A stretch of 64,000 nt of DNA from JAJNBA01 sp963842295 (GTDB taxonomy: Bacteria > Actinomycetota > UBA4738 > HRBIN12), in contig CAWJFY010000011.1 of assembly GCA_963842295.1 (NCBI GenBank), positions 248,001 to 312,000 on the forward strand, in the 5' to 3' direction. The stretch's first letter is position 1; each line of letters opens with the position of its first letter. Shown in pieces: positions 9,601-16,744 of the stretch. The notes under the pieces were generated by a model. It saw only the letters and a list, made by a program, of their open reading frames with translations, searched no databases and was not told the DNA's origin. Position numbers and translations under genes: made by a program.

Positions 9601-9880
9601 GTTCCGGGGTCCGATCGGAAGCACGCTCGCGAGCCTCGCTGCGGATCCCGCCAAGCCGCTGACCCGCAACGCCCAGGAGGGGTCGGTCGAAGGGCTGGAC
9701 GACGAGGACGCCCAACTCCTCAGGCTCGTCGTCGGGGGGCTCTCGAACGAGGAGATCGCCGGCCGCCTGAGCGTGGAGACCGGCGAGGTGGCACGGCGCC
9801 TCGCGTCGACGTACGCGAAGATCGGCGCCTCCTCACGCGCCGACGCAACGGCATTCGCCTTCCAGTCGAGGATGCTGTGA
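6653..9880 (+). CDS. Large ATP-binding LuxR-family transcriptional regulator (LAL type)
   Basis: Predicted signal-integrating transcription activator of 1075 residues. An N-terminal AAA-type ATPase carries Walker A GEPGIGKT (residues 55-62) and Walker B LALLIDDMQWAD (about 160). Several hundred residues of alpha-helical TPR-like repeats follow. The last about 60 residues hold a LuxR-type helix-turn-helix, LVVGGLSNEEIAGRLSVE, with the usual downstream KIGASSRADATAFA. This is the LAL/MalT architecture, in which ATP and an inducer control oligomerisation and DNA binding. The target genes are unknown. The gene 15 nt downstream, a ferredoxin-cyclase fusion, is the obvious candidate partner. The HTH is somewhat divergent from typical LuxR helices. 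Confidence 0.85.
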   Translation: MSSAPPVAAAAFAPLGLLEHRTGRAVVGRPTELAAIEEGIAGAQGGRLAAVTVEGEPGIGKTRLLLAAREIALARGFLAVAVGADEELRGPFLLARSIVGAPEVAEAVAGSGSEAAIAAATEALGGRDDPAFAGLSSDQRLLRSFDLATMAMRALTTDRPLALLIDDMQWADEDSLRLLRYVIRTEGGSPIFLMFSVRPEELATVPEAVTLLADMERMRVIRRLKIARFSVVETTEFLRQVLGGQVEPATASTIHGQAEGVPFIVEEIGRAYREAGMLQQIGDTWTLTRNAERLAPSAVRTLIQRRAAHLPIDTKTALAEAALLGRHFSLKDLREVRVRIAEGERGDDLVALGDLMAPAVSAGLLVEQPEDAPADYTFPHEQVREFAADTLAPARRREIHGAIVELLLTGEPAPETLPLLAHHARAAGDAQVCVRFSTQAAAAALAAHAPEEVLRVVEIALPQAATPQERLGLLTARDDALEMLRRPGDRLEGLAELAALTEALGDPHLDLDVTLRRAAALRLSQQDDRAAELAARVRALAVERDDRVAELAACVELGQALVHAGIGEGFSPSAAEVDLDAAEEAYRRAVQLAEELGDNSMLAAATRELGAIDFGRIRGWFVERMAFGELVPVMERVAAGESLEDIMEELPIAPWVRSAGERFHRALELYEELGDRQGMMASIIAMAYLSWAPDIHMGSDPARHIEEIRRLATQLSSFTSESQRAFAEVQMLYGVHVFARAKVIPDLALSRGAEAYERAGTIGDRQLEFLAAGGTASSFLELGDLDEATTWLDRAATVAAESPTPSRARQLERWRGQLHAARGDADGMREHFERSVQMAAEQALPAVRCEVLAAFALASATLGSDQEDEELLALSERAASEARELVGLLPGHATWGAKADAALATVALARAQPDLAAEAARSAAEVLTTAQHDDLDLDVLLPIAAAMTAAGTDEERMEILSFLRLQTAVIANRIVDEGVRTRWFRGPIGSTLASLAADPAKPLTRNAQEGSVEGLDDEDAQLLRLVVGGLSNEEIAGRLSVETGEVARRLASTYAKIGASSRADATAFAFQSRML

Positions 9881-9894
9881 AGGGCGGCACGTAG

Positions 9895-10626
9895 ATGCTG
9901 CGGGCGAGGGTCGACCGACCACGGTGCATCGGAGCGGGCAACTGCATCACGATCGCCCCGACGGCGTTCGACTGGCACCGGGGGGACTTCGGCAAGGCCG
10001 CCGTCGTGGACGCCGCGAGCGTCGACGAGGAGAAGCTCCGGGAAGCCGCGCTGGCCTGCCCGACGCAGGCCGTCGTCCTCGAGGAGGTCGCGGAGCTCCT
10101 CCCGTGGCAGCTTCGCGGTCGCTCGCCGACCCAGCGAGTCCAGCGAACCTTCATGTTCACCGACATCGCAGGGTCGACGAACCTCCTCGAGGCGATGGGT
10201 GACGAGGCGTGGCAGTCGCTCCTGTCGTGGCACGACAAGACCTTGCGCTCGTTGTTCGGCGCGAACCGGGGGGAGGAAGTCACGGCGACCGGCGACGGGT
10301 TCTTCGTCGCCTTCGAGTCTCCGGACGACGCCCTCGCGTGCGCGGTCGCGATCCAAAGGGGTCTCGCCGAGCATCGGTCATCCGCCGGGTTCGCGCCGCA
10401 GGTGCGGATCGGGGTCCACGCATCCGACGCGACCATGGTCGGCCGGAACTTCACCGGGAAGGGCGTGCACGAGGCGGCACGGATCGGGGCTCTCGCCGAG
10501 GGTGGACAGATCGTGACGAGCGCCGGGACGGCAGCGGGCGGCCCGTTCCCCACGCTCGATCAGCGGACGGTGACGGTCAAGGGCATCTCCGATCCGATCG
10601 AGGTCGTCACGGTCGACTGGCGGTAG
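9895..10626 (+). CDS. Ferredoxin fused to a class III nucleotidyl cyclase domain
   Basis: A 243-residue two-domain protein. Residues 1-65 are a small ferredoxin of the single-cluster (3Fe-4S) type with cysteines 11, 17 and 55 in CIGAGNCITIAP and ALACPTQAV. Residues 85-243 are an adenylate/guanylate cyclase homology domain: metal-binding Asp90 in FMFTDIAGST and Asp134 in TGDGFFVAF are present. The usual purine-selecting Lys position holds Thr130, and the usual transition-state Asn position holds His192 in GVHEAARIGAL, with Arg196 kept. So the fold and metals are conserved but catalysis may be weak, altered or lost. An iron-sulphur domain on a cyclase suggests redox or iron sensing, which is inference. 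It follows the LAL regulator by 14 nt and is probably cotranscribed. Confidence 0.85.
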   Translation: MLRARVDRPRCIGAGNCITIAPTAFDWHRGDFGKAAVVDAASVDEEKLREAALACPTQAVVLEEVAELLPWQLRGRSPTQRVQRTFMFTDIAGSTNLLEAMGDEAWQSLLSWHDKTLRSLFGANRGEEVTATGDGFFVAFESPDDALACAVAIQRGLAEHRSSAGFAPQVRIGVHASDATMVGRNFTGKGVHEAARIGALAEGGQIVTSAGTAAGGPFPTLDQRTVTVKGISDPIEVVTVDWR

Positions 10627-10662
10627 CACCCGAGGTCGGTCCCCGGACCTATCCTGGGCCCG

Positions 10663-11955
10663 ATGTCGGAGCCCGCCGCCTTCCGAGACCGCATCGCGAT
10701 CCTCAAGCCACTGGCGGTGCGCGACTTCGCGTTCCTGTGGACCGGCATGACGGTCTCGATGATCGGCGACGGGATCTATCTGGTTTCGATCGCATGGCAG
10801 GTGCTGTCGATCGAGAACCGGCCGGGCGCTCTGGCGCTCGTGGGCATCGCCTGGTCGCTGCCGCAGGTGCTCCTCGTGATCGCGAGCGGAGCGCTTTCCG
10901 ACCGGCTCGAGCGGCGTCATCTGATGATCGCGGGGGACGCGATCCGTTTCGGCGCGATCGGCGCGCTCGGGATCCTGTCGATCAGCGATCAGCTCACGAT
11001 CCCGATCATCCTGGGATTGGTCACCGTGTACGGCGCGGGACAGGCAGTCTTCCAGCCGGCCTTCTCGTCGATCACCCCCGCGATCGTGCCAGGAGACCTG
11101 CTCGTGCAGGCGAACTCGCTCGCACAGCTCGTTCGGCCCTTCGCGATGACGCTCGTCGGCCCACTCGTCGGCGGGGTCCTGATCACGTTGGTGGGCGTCG
11201 GGTTCGCATTCCTCGTCGACGCTTCGACGTTCGCGTTCTCCGCAGTGATGATCCTCGCCATGCGGACTCGGCGGACGCGGAAGGAACAGCAGGAGGAGCA
11301 AGCCTCGTTCTTCGGCGATGTTGCGGAGGGGTTCCGATACGTGCGGCAGCAACGATGGCTGCTGATCGCCATGGTCGCGGCCACGGTGAGCCTGCTCGCC
11401 GTGTGGGGTCCGTGGGAGACGCTCGTGCCTGTGGTGGTGAAGAACGACCTTGGGGGCGAGGCCTCGGCGCTCGGATTCGTCTTCGGTGCCGGAGGGGTCG
11501 GGGCGGTCATCGCGGCTGCGGTGTTCGGGCAGCGGGGGACCCTTCCACGCAAGCCTCTGACCGCCATGTACCTCGCATGGGCGCTGGGCATGTTCGGGAC
11601 CGCCGGATTCGGGTTCGTGACCACCGTGTGGCAGGCGATGGCGGTGGCCTTCGTCACGGAGGCATCGATCACATACCTCGTCGTCGTCTGGGTGACGCTG
11701 GTCCAGCGGCTCGTCCCCGACCGGCTCCTCGGACGGGTGTTCGCTCTCGATTGGATGATCTCGACGATGGGCGTGCCGCTCTCGTTCGCGATCACCGGAC
11801 CGACGGCCGAAGCGATCGGTCACGACGCGACCCTGATCTGGGCGGGCGCGATCGGTGGCACCATCACCCTCGCGTTCATGTTCGTACAGGGAGCTCGGGG
11901 GCCCGAGAGGGACGGCTCCCTCGCCTCCGAGGAGCCTTCCGTCGCGGCTGCGTAG
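10663..11955 (+). CDS. Major facilitator superfamily efflux transporter
   Basis: A 430-residue polytopic membrane protein with about twelve hydrophobic segments, a normal MFS length. The start MSEPAAFRDRIAILKPLAV is followed by FAFLWTGMTVSMIGDGIYLVS, and the loop between helices 2 and 3 reads SGALSDRLERRHLMIAGD, the MFS motif A region of the EntS/macrolide-efflux branch (MFS_3). A charged central loop (RTRRTRKEQQEEQ) separates the two six-helix halves. It probably exports a small molecule by proton antiport, and the substrate is unknown. It lies between the cyclase fusion and an aldo/keto reductase with short gaps. Confidence 0.85.
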   Translation: MSEPAAFRDRIAILKPLAVRDFAFLWTGMTVSMIGDGIYLVSIAWQVLSIENRPGALALVGIAWSLPQVLLVIASGALSDRLERRHLMIAGDAIRFGAIGALGILSISDQLTIPIILGLVTVYGAGQAVFQPAFSSITPAIVPGDLLVQANSLAQLVRPFAMTLVGPLVGGVLITLVGVGFAFLVDASTFAFSAVMILAMRTRRTRKEQQEEQASFFGDVAEGFRYVRQQRWLLIAMVAATVSLLAVWGPWETLVPVVVKNDLGGEASALGFVFGAGGVGAVIAAAVFGQRGTLPRKPLTAMYLAWALGMFGTAGFGFVTTVWQAMAVAFVTEASITYLVVVWVTLVQRLVPDRLLGRVFALDWMISTMGVPLSFAITGPTAEAIGHDATLIWAGAIGGTITLAFMFVQGARGPERDGSLASEEPSVAAA

Positions 11956-11964
11956 ACTCGACGC

Positions 11965-12936
11965 GTGGAGTACACGCACGTCGGGCGGCTCGGACTCGTG
12001 GTGTCGCGGCTCTGCCTGGGGACGATGAACTTCGGTCCTCACACGCCGGAGGACGAATCGCACCGGATCATGGACGCGGCGATCGCGGAGGGGATCAACT
12101 TCTTCGATACGGCCAACGTCTACGGGCGTCATCTTGGGGTGGGCTCGACCGAGCGGATCATCGGTGATTGGTTCGCCAAGGGCGGTGGGCGGCGGGAGAA
12201 GGTCGTGCTGGCCACCAAGGTCTACGGTCAGATGGCGGAGTGGCCGAATGAGTCACGCCTCTCGAAGCTCGCGATCCGCCGCGCCTGCGAGGGATCGCTC
12301 CGGCGACTCCAGACCGATTACATCGACCTCTATCAGATGCACCACATCGATCGGAACGCGTGGTGGAACGAGATCTGGGAGGCGATGGATCAGCTGAAGA
12401 GCGAGGGCAAGATCCTCTACGTCGGGTCCTCGAACTTCGCCGGGTGGCACATCGCCAGGGCGAACGAGATCGCCAGCAAGTGGCATACGGTTGGGCTCGC
12501 CACCGAGCAGTCCCTCTACAACCTCACCGAGCGCACACTCGAGCTCGAGGTGATCCCGGCCGTCCAGGAGTACGGGATGGGATTGATCGCCTGGAGTCCA
12601 CTCGCGGGTGGATTGCTTGCCGGGGCGCTCAAGAAAGTCGACGAGGGCCGCCGGTCTTCCGAGTACCTGCAGGACGAGATCGATAAGGACCGCGACCGGC
12701 TCGACCGCTGGGAGAAGATCTGCGCCGACCTGGGCGCGCGGCCGGCGGATGTCGCGCTCGCGTGGCTCCTGCATCAACCGGCGGTCACCGCGCCCATCAT
12801 CGGACCCAGGACCGAGGAGCAGCTCGAGGGGTCGTTCCGCGCGCTCGAGGTCCATCTGGACGAGGAGGTCCTCCGGAAGCTCGACCAGATCTTCCCGGGG
12901 CCCGGCGGGCCGGCGCCCGAGGCGTACGCCTGGTGA
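11965..12936 (+). CDS. Aldo/keto reductase
   Basis: NADPH-dependent carbonyl reductase of the AKR (beta/alpha)8 fold, 323 residues. The catalytic tetrad is visible: Asp and Tyr in FFDTANVYG, Lys in VLATKVYG, His in YQMHHIDRN. The cofactor end shows SPLAGGLLAG and APIIGPRTEEQLEGS. The overall pattern is nearest to the YghZ / Kv-beta-like branch. The start is a GTG nine nt after the MFS stop, so the two are probably one transcript. The physiological carbonyl substrate is not predictable. Confidence 0.88.
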   Translation: MEYTHVGRLGLVVSRLCLGTMNFGPHTPEDESHRIMDAAIAEGINFFDTANVYGRHLGVGSTERIIGDWFAKGGGRREKVVLATKVYGQMAEWPNESRLSKLAIRRACEGSLRRLQTDYIDLYQMHHIDRNAWWNEIWEAMDQLKSEGKILYVGSSNFAGWHIARANEIASKWHTVGLATEQSLYNLTERTLELEVIPAVQEYGMGLIAWSPLAGGLLAGALKKVDEGRRSSEYLQDEIDKDRDRLDRWEKICADLGARPADVALAWLLHQPAVTAPIIGPRTEEQLEGSFRALEVHLDEEVLRKLDQIFPGPGGPAPEAYAW

Positions 12937-13922
12937 CGACGGGGTCCAGTCCCACACCGGCATCCGCACCACCTCCGCTTCCACCGGCCGAACCGCATCA
13001 GCGCATCACGCTCCTCGAGATCCTCGGCTACTGCGGGATCTCGGCCGGCCTTTTCGGCACCTTCGCAGTGCTCGACGAGGCCGGCGACGCCAAGACCACG
13101 GTGATGGTCACGTCGCTCCTCCTCGCCGCGGTCTTCCTCCTCGCGGGCGCGCTGATCGGTGTGGATGCGCCCGATCGACTCGCGCGCATGCGCAGCGCGT
13201 GCTGGTTCGCCTCGGTCGTGGGGTTCGCATCCTTCGTCGGCTTCGCCCTGGAGCCCAACGACAGAGGAGGCTTCGCCTTCCTCTTGGCGCTGTCGGCGAT
13301 CTACGCACTGGTGCTCTGGGCCCTCTCGCCGCGTCTCCTGCAGCAGCTGGCCTTCTTCACCCTCGCCTTGAACGCCGTCGCCGTCATGGTCGGGTTCCCC
13401 AACCTCGGAGAATTCCTGTTCGGGCCTCCGGATCTCACCGCCTTCGCGTTGGTGTATTGGATCGGCGGAGGAACCTGGTTCGCGCTCGGCTACCTTGACC
13501 TCGTGCGGCCCCTCCGGACCGCGATGGTGCTCGGCATCGTGTTCGGCCTGGAGGGGCTCCTCGCGCTTTCGCAGGAGGCGCCCGAAGCAGCCGCACTCCT
13601 GATCATTGCGAGCTCGGCTGTCTGCCTGTTCCTCGGGGGAGCCAGGGGGGACCGAGCCGTGACCGGTCTCGCTGTCGTGGGTCTGGTGATCGGGAGCTTC
13701 GGTCTCTTGACTGCGCTGGACCTGGTGGGGGTCGGCCCCGGTCTCGTCACGATCGTCATCGGCGTCCTCCTGTTGGGAGTCGCGGTGTGGACCGCGAGGA
13801 GCATCGGACCGGTTGGAGCGAGACCCTCGTTCGGCGCGATCAGCTCGCCGTTCGGGCGTCCCAAACAGAGCACTCGGCCCGAGCCTCCCACTCCGCCTCC
13901 GCCCGACGGGACCGCTCTCTAG
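12933..13922 (+). CDS. Polytopic membrane protein of unknown function
   Basis: I do not recognise this 329-residue protein. It starts with a GTG overlapping the preceding TGA (GTGA), so it is translationally coupled to the aldo/keto reductase. A proline-rich cytoplasmic N terminus of about 30 residues precedes about ten hydrophobic helices, and a Pro/Arg-rich tail follows. The pattern of evenly spaced short helices resembles DUF2157-like membrane proteins, but I cannot make a firm match. The stop overlaps the iclR-type gene stop on the other strand. Confidence 0.7.
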   Translation: MTTGSSPTPASAPPPLPPAEPHQRITLLEILGYCGISAGLFGTFAVLDEAGDAKTTVMVTSLLLAAVFLLAGALIGVDAPDRLARMRSACWFASVVGFASFVGFALEPNDRGGFAFLLALSAIYALVLWALSPRLLQQLAFFTLALNAVAVMVGFPNLGEFLFGPPDLTAFALVYWIGGGTWFALGYLDLVRPLRTAMVLGIVFGLEGLLALSQEAPEAAALLIIASSAVCLFLGGARGDRAVTGLAVVGLVIGSFGLLTALDLVGVGPGLVTIVIGVLLLGVAVWTARSIGPVGARPSFGAISSPFGRPKQSTRPEPPTPPPPDGTAL

Positions 13923-14686
13923 CCGGCTCTCTCGCCGCCGAGGGCGTCCATGATCTCCCCGGCCGCTTCCAAGACGGCGGGCGCGTGGCGCTTCGCGGAG
14001 ATCCGACCCACGCGCTGCTCCGGTCCTGAGAGTGAGACGACAGCCAGGAGCGCTCCGTGCGGCTCATGCACCGGCGCGCTGACCGAGCCCACGCCGGGTT
14101 CTCGCTCGCCGGCGCTCGAAGCCCATCCCAGCCGCCGCGCCGTGACGAGCTGGCGCTCCAAGCGCTCGCCGACGGGTGTCACCGTCGTGAACCGTTCGGC
14201 GGTCGCGAGGAGCTCGGCGGTGAGCGCGGGGGGACCGAATGCGAGGAACAGCTTGCCGGCCGACCCGGCGGTGAGCGGCAGCTCGGCGCCGATCTCGACG
14301 ATCGTCCGGAGCTCGCTCCGTGACTCCGCCGCGGCGATGCACACGCGCCGGTGATGATCCCGAACGAACAGTTGCGCACTCTCGCCGGTGGTTCGCGCCA
14401 ACCGCTCGAGGATGGGTTGTGCGAGGTCCCGGAGAGGCAGTTCGCGCATCGCCGTCGCCGCCAGGCCAAGGAGCCTGGGCCCGAATCGGTAGCCCTGTCC
14501 GCCGACGGAGGTCACGAGCCCGTGGGATTCCATCGACTTGAGGAGACGATGAGCGGTCGGACGGGCGAGCCCGGTGAGACGAGCGACCTCAGCGCGGCTC
14601 CGGGCACCTCCCTCGATCGCCCGCAGGATGGCCATGGCTCGATCGAGCACGCCCACCGACGTCCGAGGGGTCTCTGGTAGGGTCAT
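13919..14686 (-). CDS. IclR-family transcriptional regulator, likely NdgR-like
   Basis: A 255-residue regulator with an N-terminal winged helix-turn-helix (RSRAEVARLTGLARPTAHRL, about residues 30-49) and a C-terminal IclR effector domain (LTAGSAGKLFLAFG, SAPVHEPHGALLAVVSLSG). It is divergent from leuC with about 70 nt between starts. In Streptomyces the orthologously placed IclR protein NdgR controls leuCD. By position this one is predicted to control leucine synthesis and itself. A much longer open frame continues upstream through leuC, but the HTH domain and the promoter define the start at 14686. Confidence 0.9.
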   Translation of the reverse strand: MTLPETPRTSVGVLDRAMAILRAIEGGARSRAEVARLTGLARPTAHRLLKSMESHGLVTSVGGQGYRFGPRLLGLAATAMRELPLRDLAQPILERLARTTGESAQLFVRDHHRRVCIAAAESRSELRTIVEIGAELPLTAGSAGKLFLAFGPPALTAELLATAERFTTVTPVGERLERQLVTARRLGWASSAGEREPGVGSVSAPVHEPHGALLAVVSLSGPEQRVGRISAKRHAPAVLEAAGEIMDALGGERAG

Positions 14687-14695
14687 GTCCGGATA

Positions 14696-14724
14696 ATGGT
14701 ACTGACGTCCACATAGTGGAACAA
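14696..14724 (-). promoter_or_regulatory. iclR-type gene promoter with palindromic operator in its spacer
   Basis: Read on the minus strand: TTGTTC (14724-14719), 17 nt, TACCAT (14701-14696), then 9 nt to the ATG, giving a very short or absent leader. The spacer contains the perfect inverted repeat TCCAC-ATA-GTGGA at 14708-14720. An IclR-type repressor bound here would cover its own promoter and lie upstream of leuC. This is read by eye, and the operator assignment is inference. Confidence 0.5.
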
Positions 14725-14755
14725 GCCTCCCGGGACGAGGAGCACGATTCCCGAC

Positions 14756-16153
14756 ATGTCCAACCCGCAGACGCTGGCCGAGAAGGTCTGGGAACGCCAC
14801 GTCGTCCATCGCGCGGCGGGCGAGCCGGATCTCCTCTACGTCGATCTCCATCTCGTCCATGAGGTGACGAGCCCGCAGGCGTTCGAAGCCCTCCGGCTCG
14901 CCGGTCGCAGCGTGCGCCGTCCGGACCTCACGGTCGCCACGATGGATCACAACGTCCCGACGACCGAGGGTCCCGTGACCGATGCGACGAGCGCCCGGCA
15001 GATGGAGGCCCTCGCGAACAACGCGAAGGAGTTCGACATCACGATCTACCCCTGGGGCTCCGCGGGCCAGGGCATCGTCCACGTGATCGGCCCCGAGATG
15101 GGCTACACGCAGCCTGGCCTCACGATCGTCTGCGGCGATTCGCACACCTCGACCCACGGCGCCTTCGGGGCGCTCGCGTTCGGGATCGGCACCAGCGAGG
15201 TCGAACATGTCCTCGCGACGCAGACTCTCCCGCAGACGCCGGCGAAGACGATGGCGATCGACGTCGAAGGGACCCTCCCGGCAGGGTGTAGCGCCAAGGA
15301 CGTGATCCTCGGGATCATCAATCGCATCGGCACCGGGGGCGGCGTCGGGCACGTGCTCGAGTACCGCGGCTCCGCGATCCGCGCGCTCTCGATGGAAGGG
15401 CGGATGACGATCTGCAACATGTCGATCGAGGCGGGCGCGCGCGCGGGCATGGTGGCGCCCGACGACACCACATTCGCCTACCTCGAAGGACGGCCCCACA
15501 CACCTGCCGGTGCCGACTGGGAGCGTGCACTCGAAGACTGGCGCTCCCTGCCGACCGACCCCGCGGCCGGCTTCGACACCGAGATCACGATCGATGCTGC
15601 CGTCCTCCGACCGTACGTTTCGTGGGGCACGAACCCCGCCCAGTCGGTCACGATCGACGACGCCGTCCCCGAGCCGGACTCGTTCGGGGACGACGCGAAG
15701 CGGGACGCCGCACGCCGCGCGCTCGCGTACATGGCGCTCGAGGCCGGCACGCGGATCCGCGACATCCGGCCGGACACGGTCTTCATCGGCTCGTGCACGA
15801 ACTCGAGGATCGAGGACCTGCGGGTCGCGGCGGAGATCGTGGGGGGCCGCAAGGTCGCAGAGGGCCTGCGGGCGCTGGTGGTGCCGGGCTCGGTCGCCGT
15901 GAAGATGAAGGCGGAGCAGGAGGGGCTGGACCGGGTCTTCGTCGACGCCGGCTTCGACTGGCGCGGTGCCGGTTGCTCGATGTGTCTCGGGATGAATCCC
16001 GACATCCTGCAGCCGGGTGAGCGGAGCGCCTCCACCTCCAACCGCAATTTCGAGGGCCGGCAGGGCAAGGGCGGCCGAACGCATCTGGTCTCGCCCGCGG
16101 TGGCCGCTGCCACGGCGATCGCCGGCCACTTCACGACTCCGGAGGACCTCTAG
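14756..16153 (+). CDS. leuC: 3-isopropylmalate dehydratase large subunit
   Basis: With LeuD, isomerises 2-isopropylmalate to 3-isopropylmalate in leucine biosynthesis using a [4Fe-4S] cluster. The 465-residue length is standard. Seen: N-terminal TLAEKVWERHVV, DHNVPTT, TIVCGDSHTSTHGAFGALAFG, the cluster cysteines in FIGSCTNSRIEDLR and GAGCSMCLGMNPD, and STSNRNFEGRQGKGGRTHLVSP. GAGGAG at 14737-14742 is the likely ribosome site. It is followed directly by leuD (0 nt gap) and preceded by the divergent IclR-type regulator. Confidence 0.98.
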   Translation: MSNPQTLAEKVWERHVVHRAAGEPDLLYVDLHLVHEVTSPQAFEALRLAGRSVRRPDLTVATMDHNVPTTEGPVTDATSARQMEALANNAKEFDITIYPWGSAGQGIVHVIGPEMGYTQPGLTIVCGDSHTSTHGAFGALAFGIGTSEVEHVLATQTLPQTPAKTMAIDVEGTLPAGCSAKDVILGIINRIGTGGGVGHVLEYRGSAIRALSMEGRMTICNMSIEAGARAGMVAPDDTTFAYLEGRPHTPAGADWERALEDWRSLPTDPAAGFDTEITIDAAVLRPYVSWGTNPAQSVTIDDAVPEPDSFGDDAKRDAARRALAYMALEAGTRIRDIRPDTVFIGSCTNSRIEDLRVAAEIVGGRKVAEGLRALVVPGSVAVKMKAEQEGLDRVFVDAGFDWRGAGCSMCLGMNPDILQPGERSASTSNRNFEGRQGKGGRTHLVSPAVAAATAIAGHFTTPEDL

Positions 16154-16738
16154 ATGGAGCCCGTCCGCCGCGTCGAGGGCACGGCGGTTCCGCTGGACCG
16201 CTCCGACGTGGACACCGACCAGATCGTGCCGGCGCAGTTCCTCAAGCGGATCGAGCGGACCGGCTTCGGGCCGTTCCTCTTCCACGAATGGCGCAAGGAC
16301 CCGTCTTTCGTCCTGAACGACGAGCGGTACGCGGGCGCCGTGATCCTGCTCGCGGGCGCCAACTTCGGCGGCGGATCCAGCCGAGAGCACGCGCCGTGGG
16401 CGCTCGAGGATCATGGGTTCCGCGCCGTGATCGCTCCCAGCTTCGCCGACATCTTCCGGAACAACTGCTGCAAGATCGGACTGCTGCCCGTCGAACTGCC
16501 TCAGGAGTCTGTCCGAGCGCTGATGGACGCGGTCCTGGACGATCCCAGGACGCGGATCTCGGTCGATATGGAGGCCCTCACGGTGACGGCGCCCTCGGTC
16601 CAGGAGAGCTTCTCCTTCGACGACTTCCGTCGCTGGTGCCTGCTCGAGGGCTACGACGACATCGACCTGACGATGCGGCACACCGAGCAGATCGCGTCCT
16701 ACGAGGCCGGCCGGCCGTCCTGGCTGCCGACCGCATAG
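16154..16738 (+). CDS. leuD: 3-isopropylmalate dehydratase small subunit
   Basis: The swivel-domain subunit that completes the isopropylmalate isomerase active site with LeuC. It has 194 residues, as usual for the family. Diagnostic stretches are SDVDTDQIVPAQFLKRI, LAGANFGGGSSREHAPWAL and FADIFRNNCCKIGLLPVEL. The ATG immediately follows the leuC stop, so the pair is cotranscribed and probably translated in fixed ratio. No other leu gene lies in the window. Confidence 0.98.
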   Translation: MEPVRRVEGTAVPLDRSDVDTDQIVPAQFLKRIERTGFGPFLFHEWRKDPSFVLNDERYAGAVILLAGANFGGGSSREHAPWALEDHGFRAVIAPSFADIFRNNCCKIGLLPVELPQESVRALMDAVLDDPRTRISVDMEALTVTAPSVQESFSFDDFRRWCLLEGYDDIDLTMRHTEQIASYEAGRPSWLPTA

Positions 16739-16744
16739 CGGCAG

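Noticed and set aside
14687..16681. Very long minus-strand open frame running upstream of the IclR gene through leuCD
   Set aside because: It is a codon-position shadow of leuC and leuD in GC-rich DNA. The IclR domain and its promoter place the real start at 14686.
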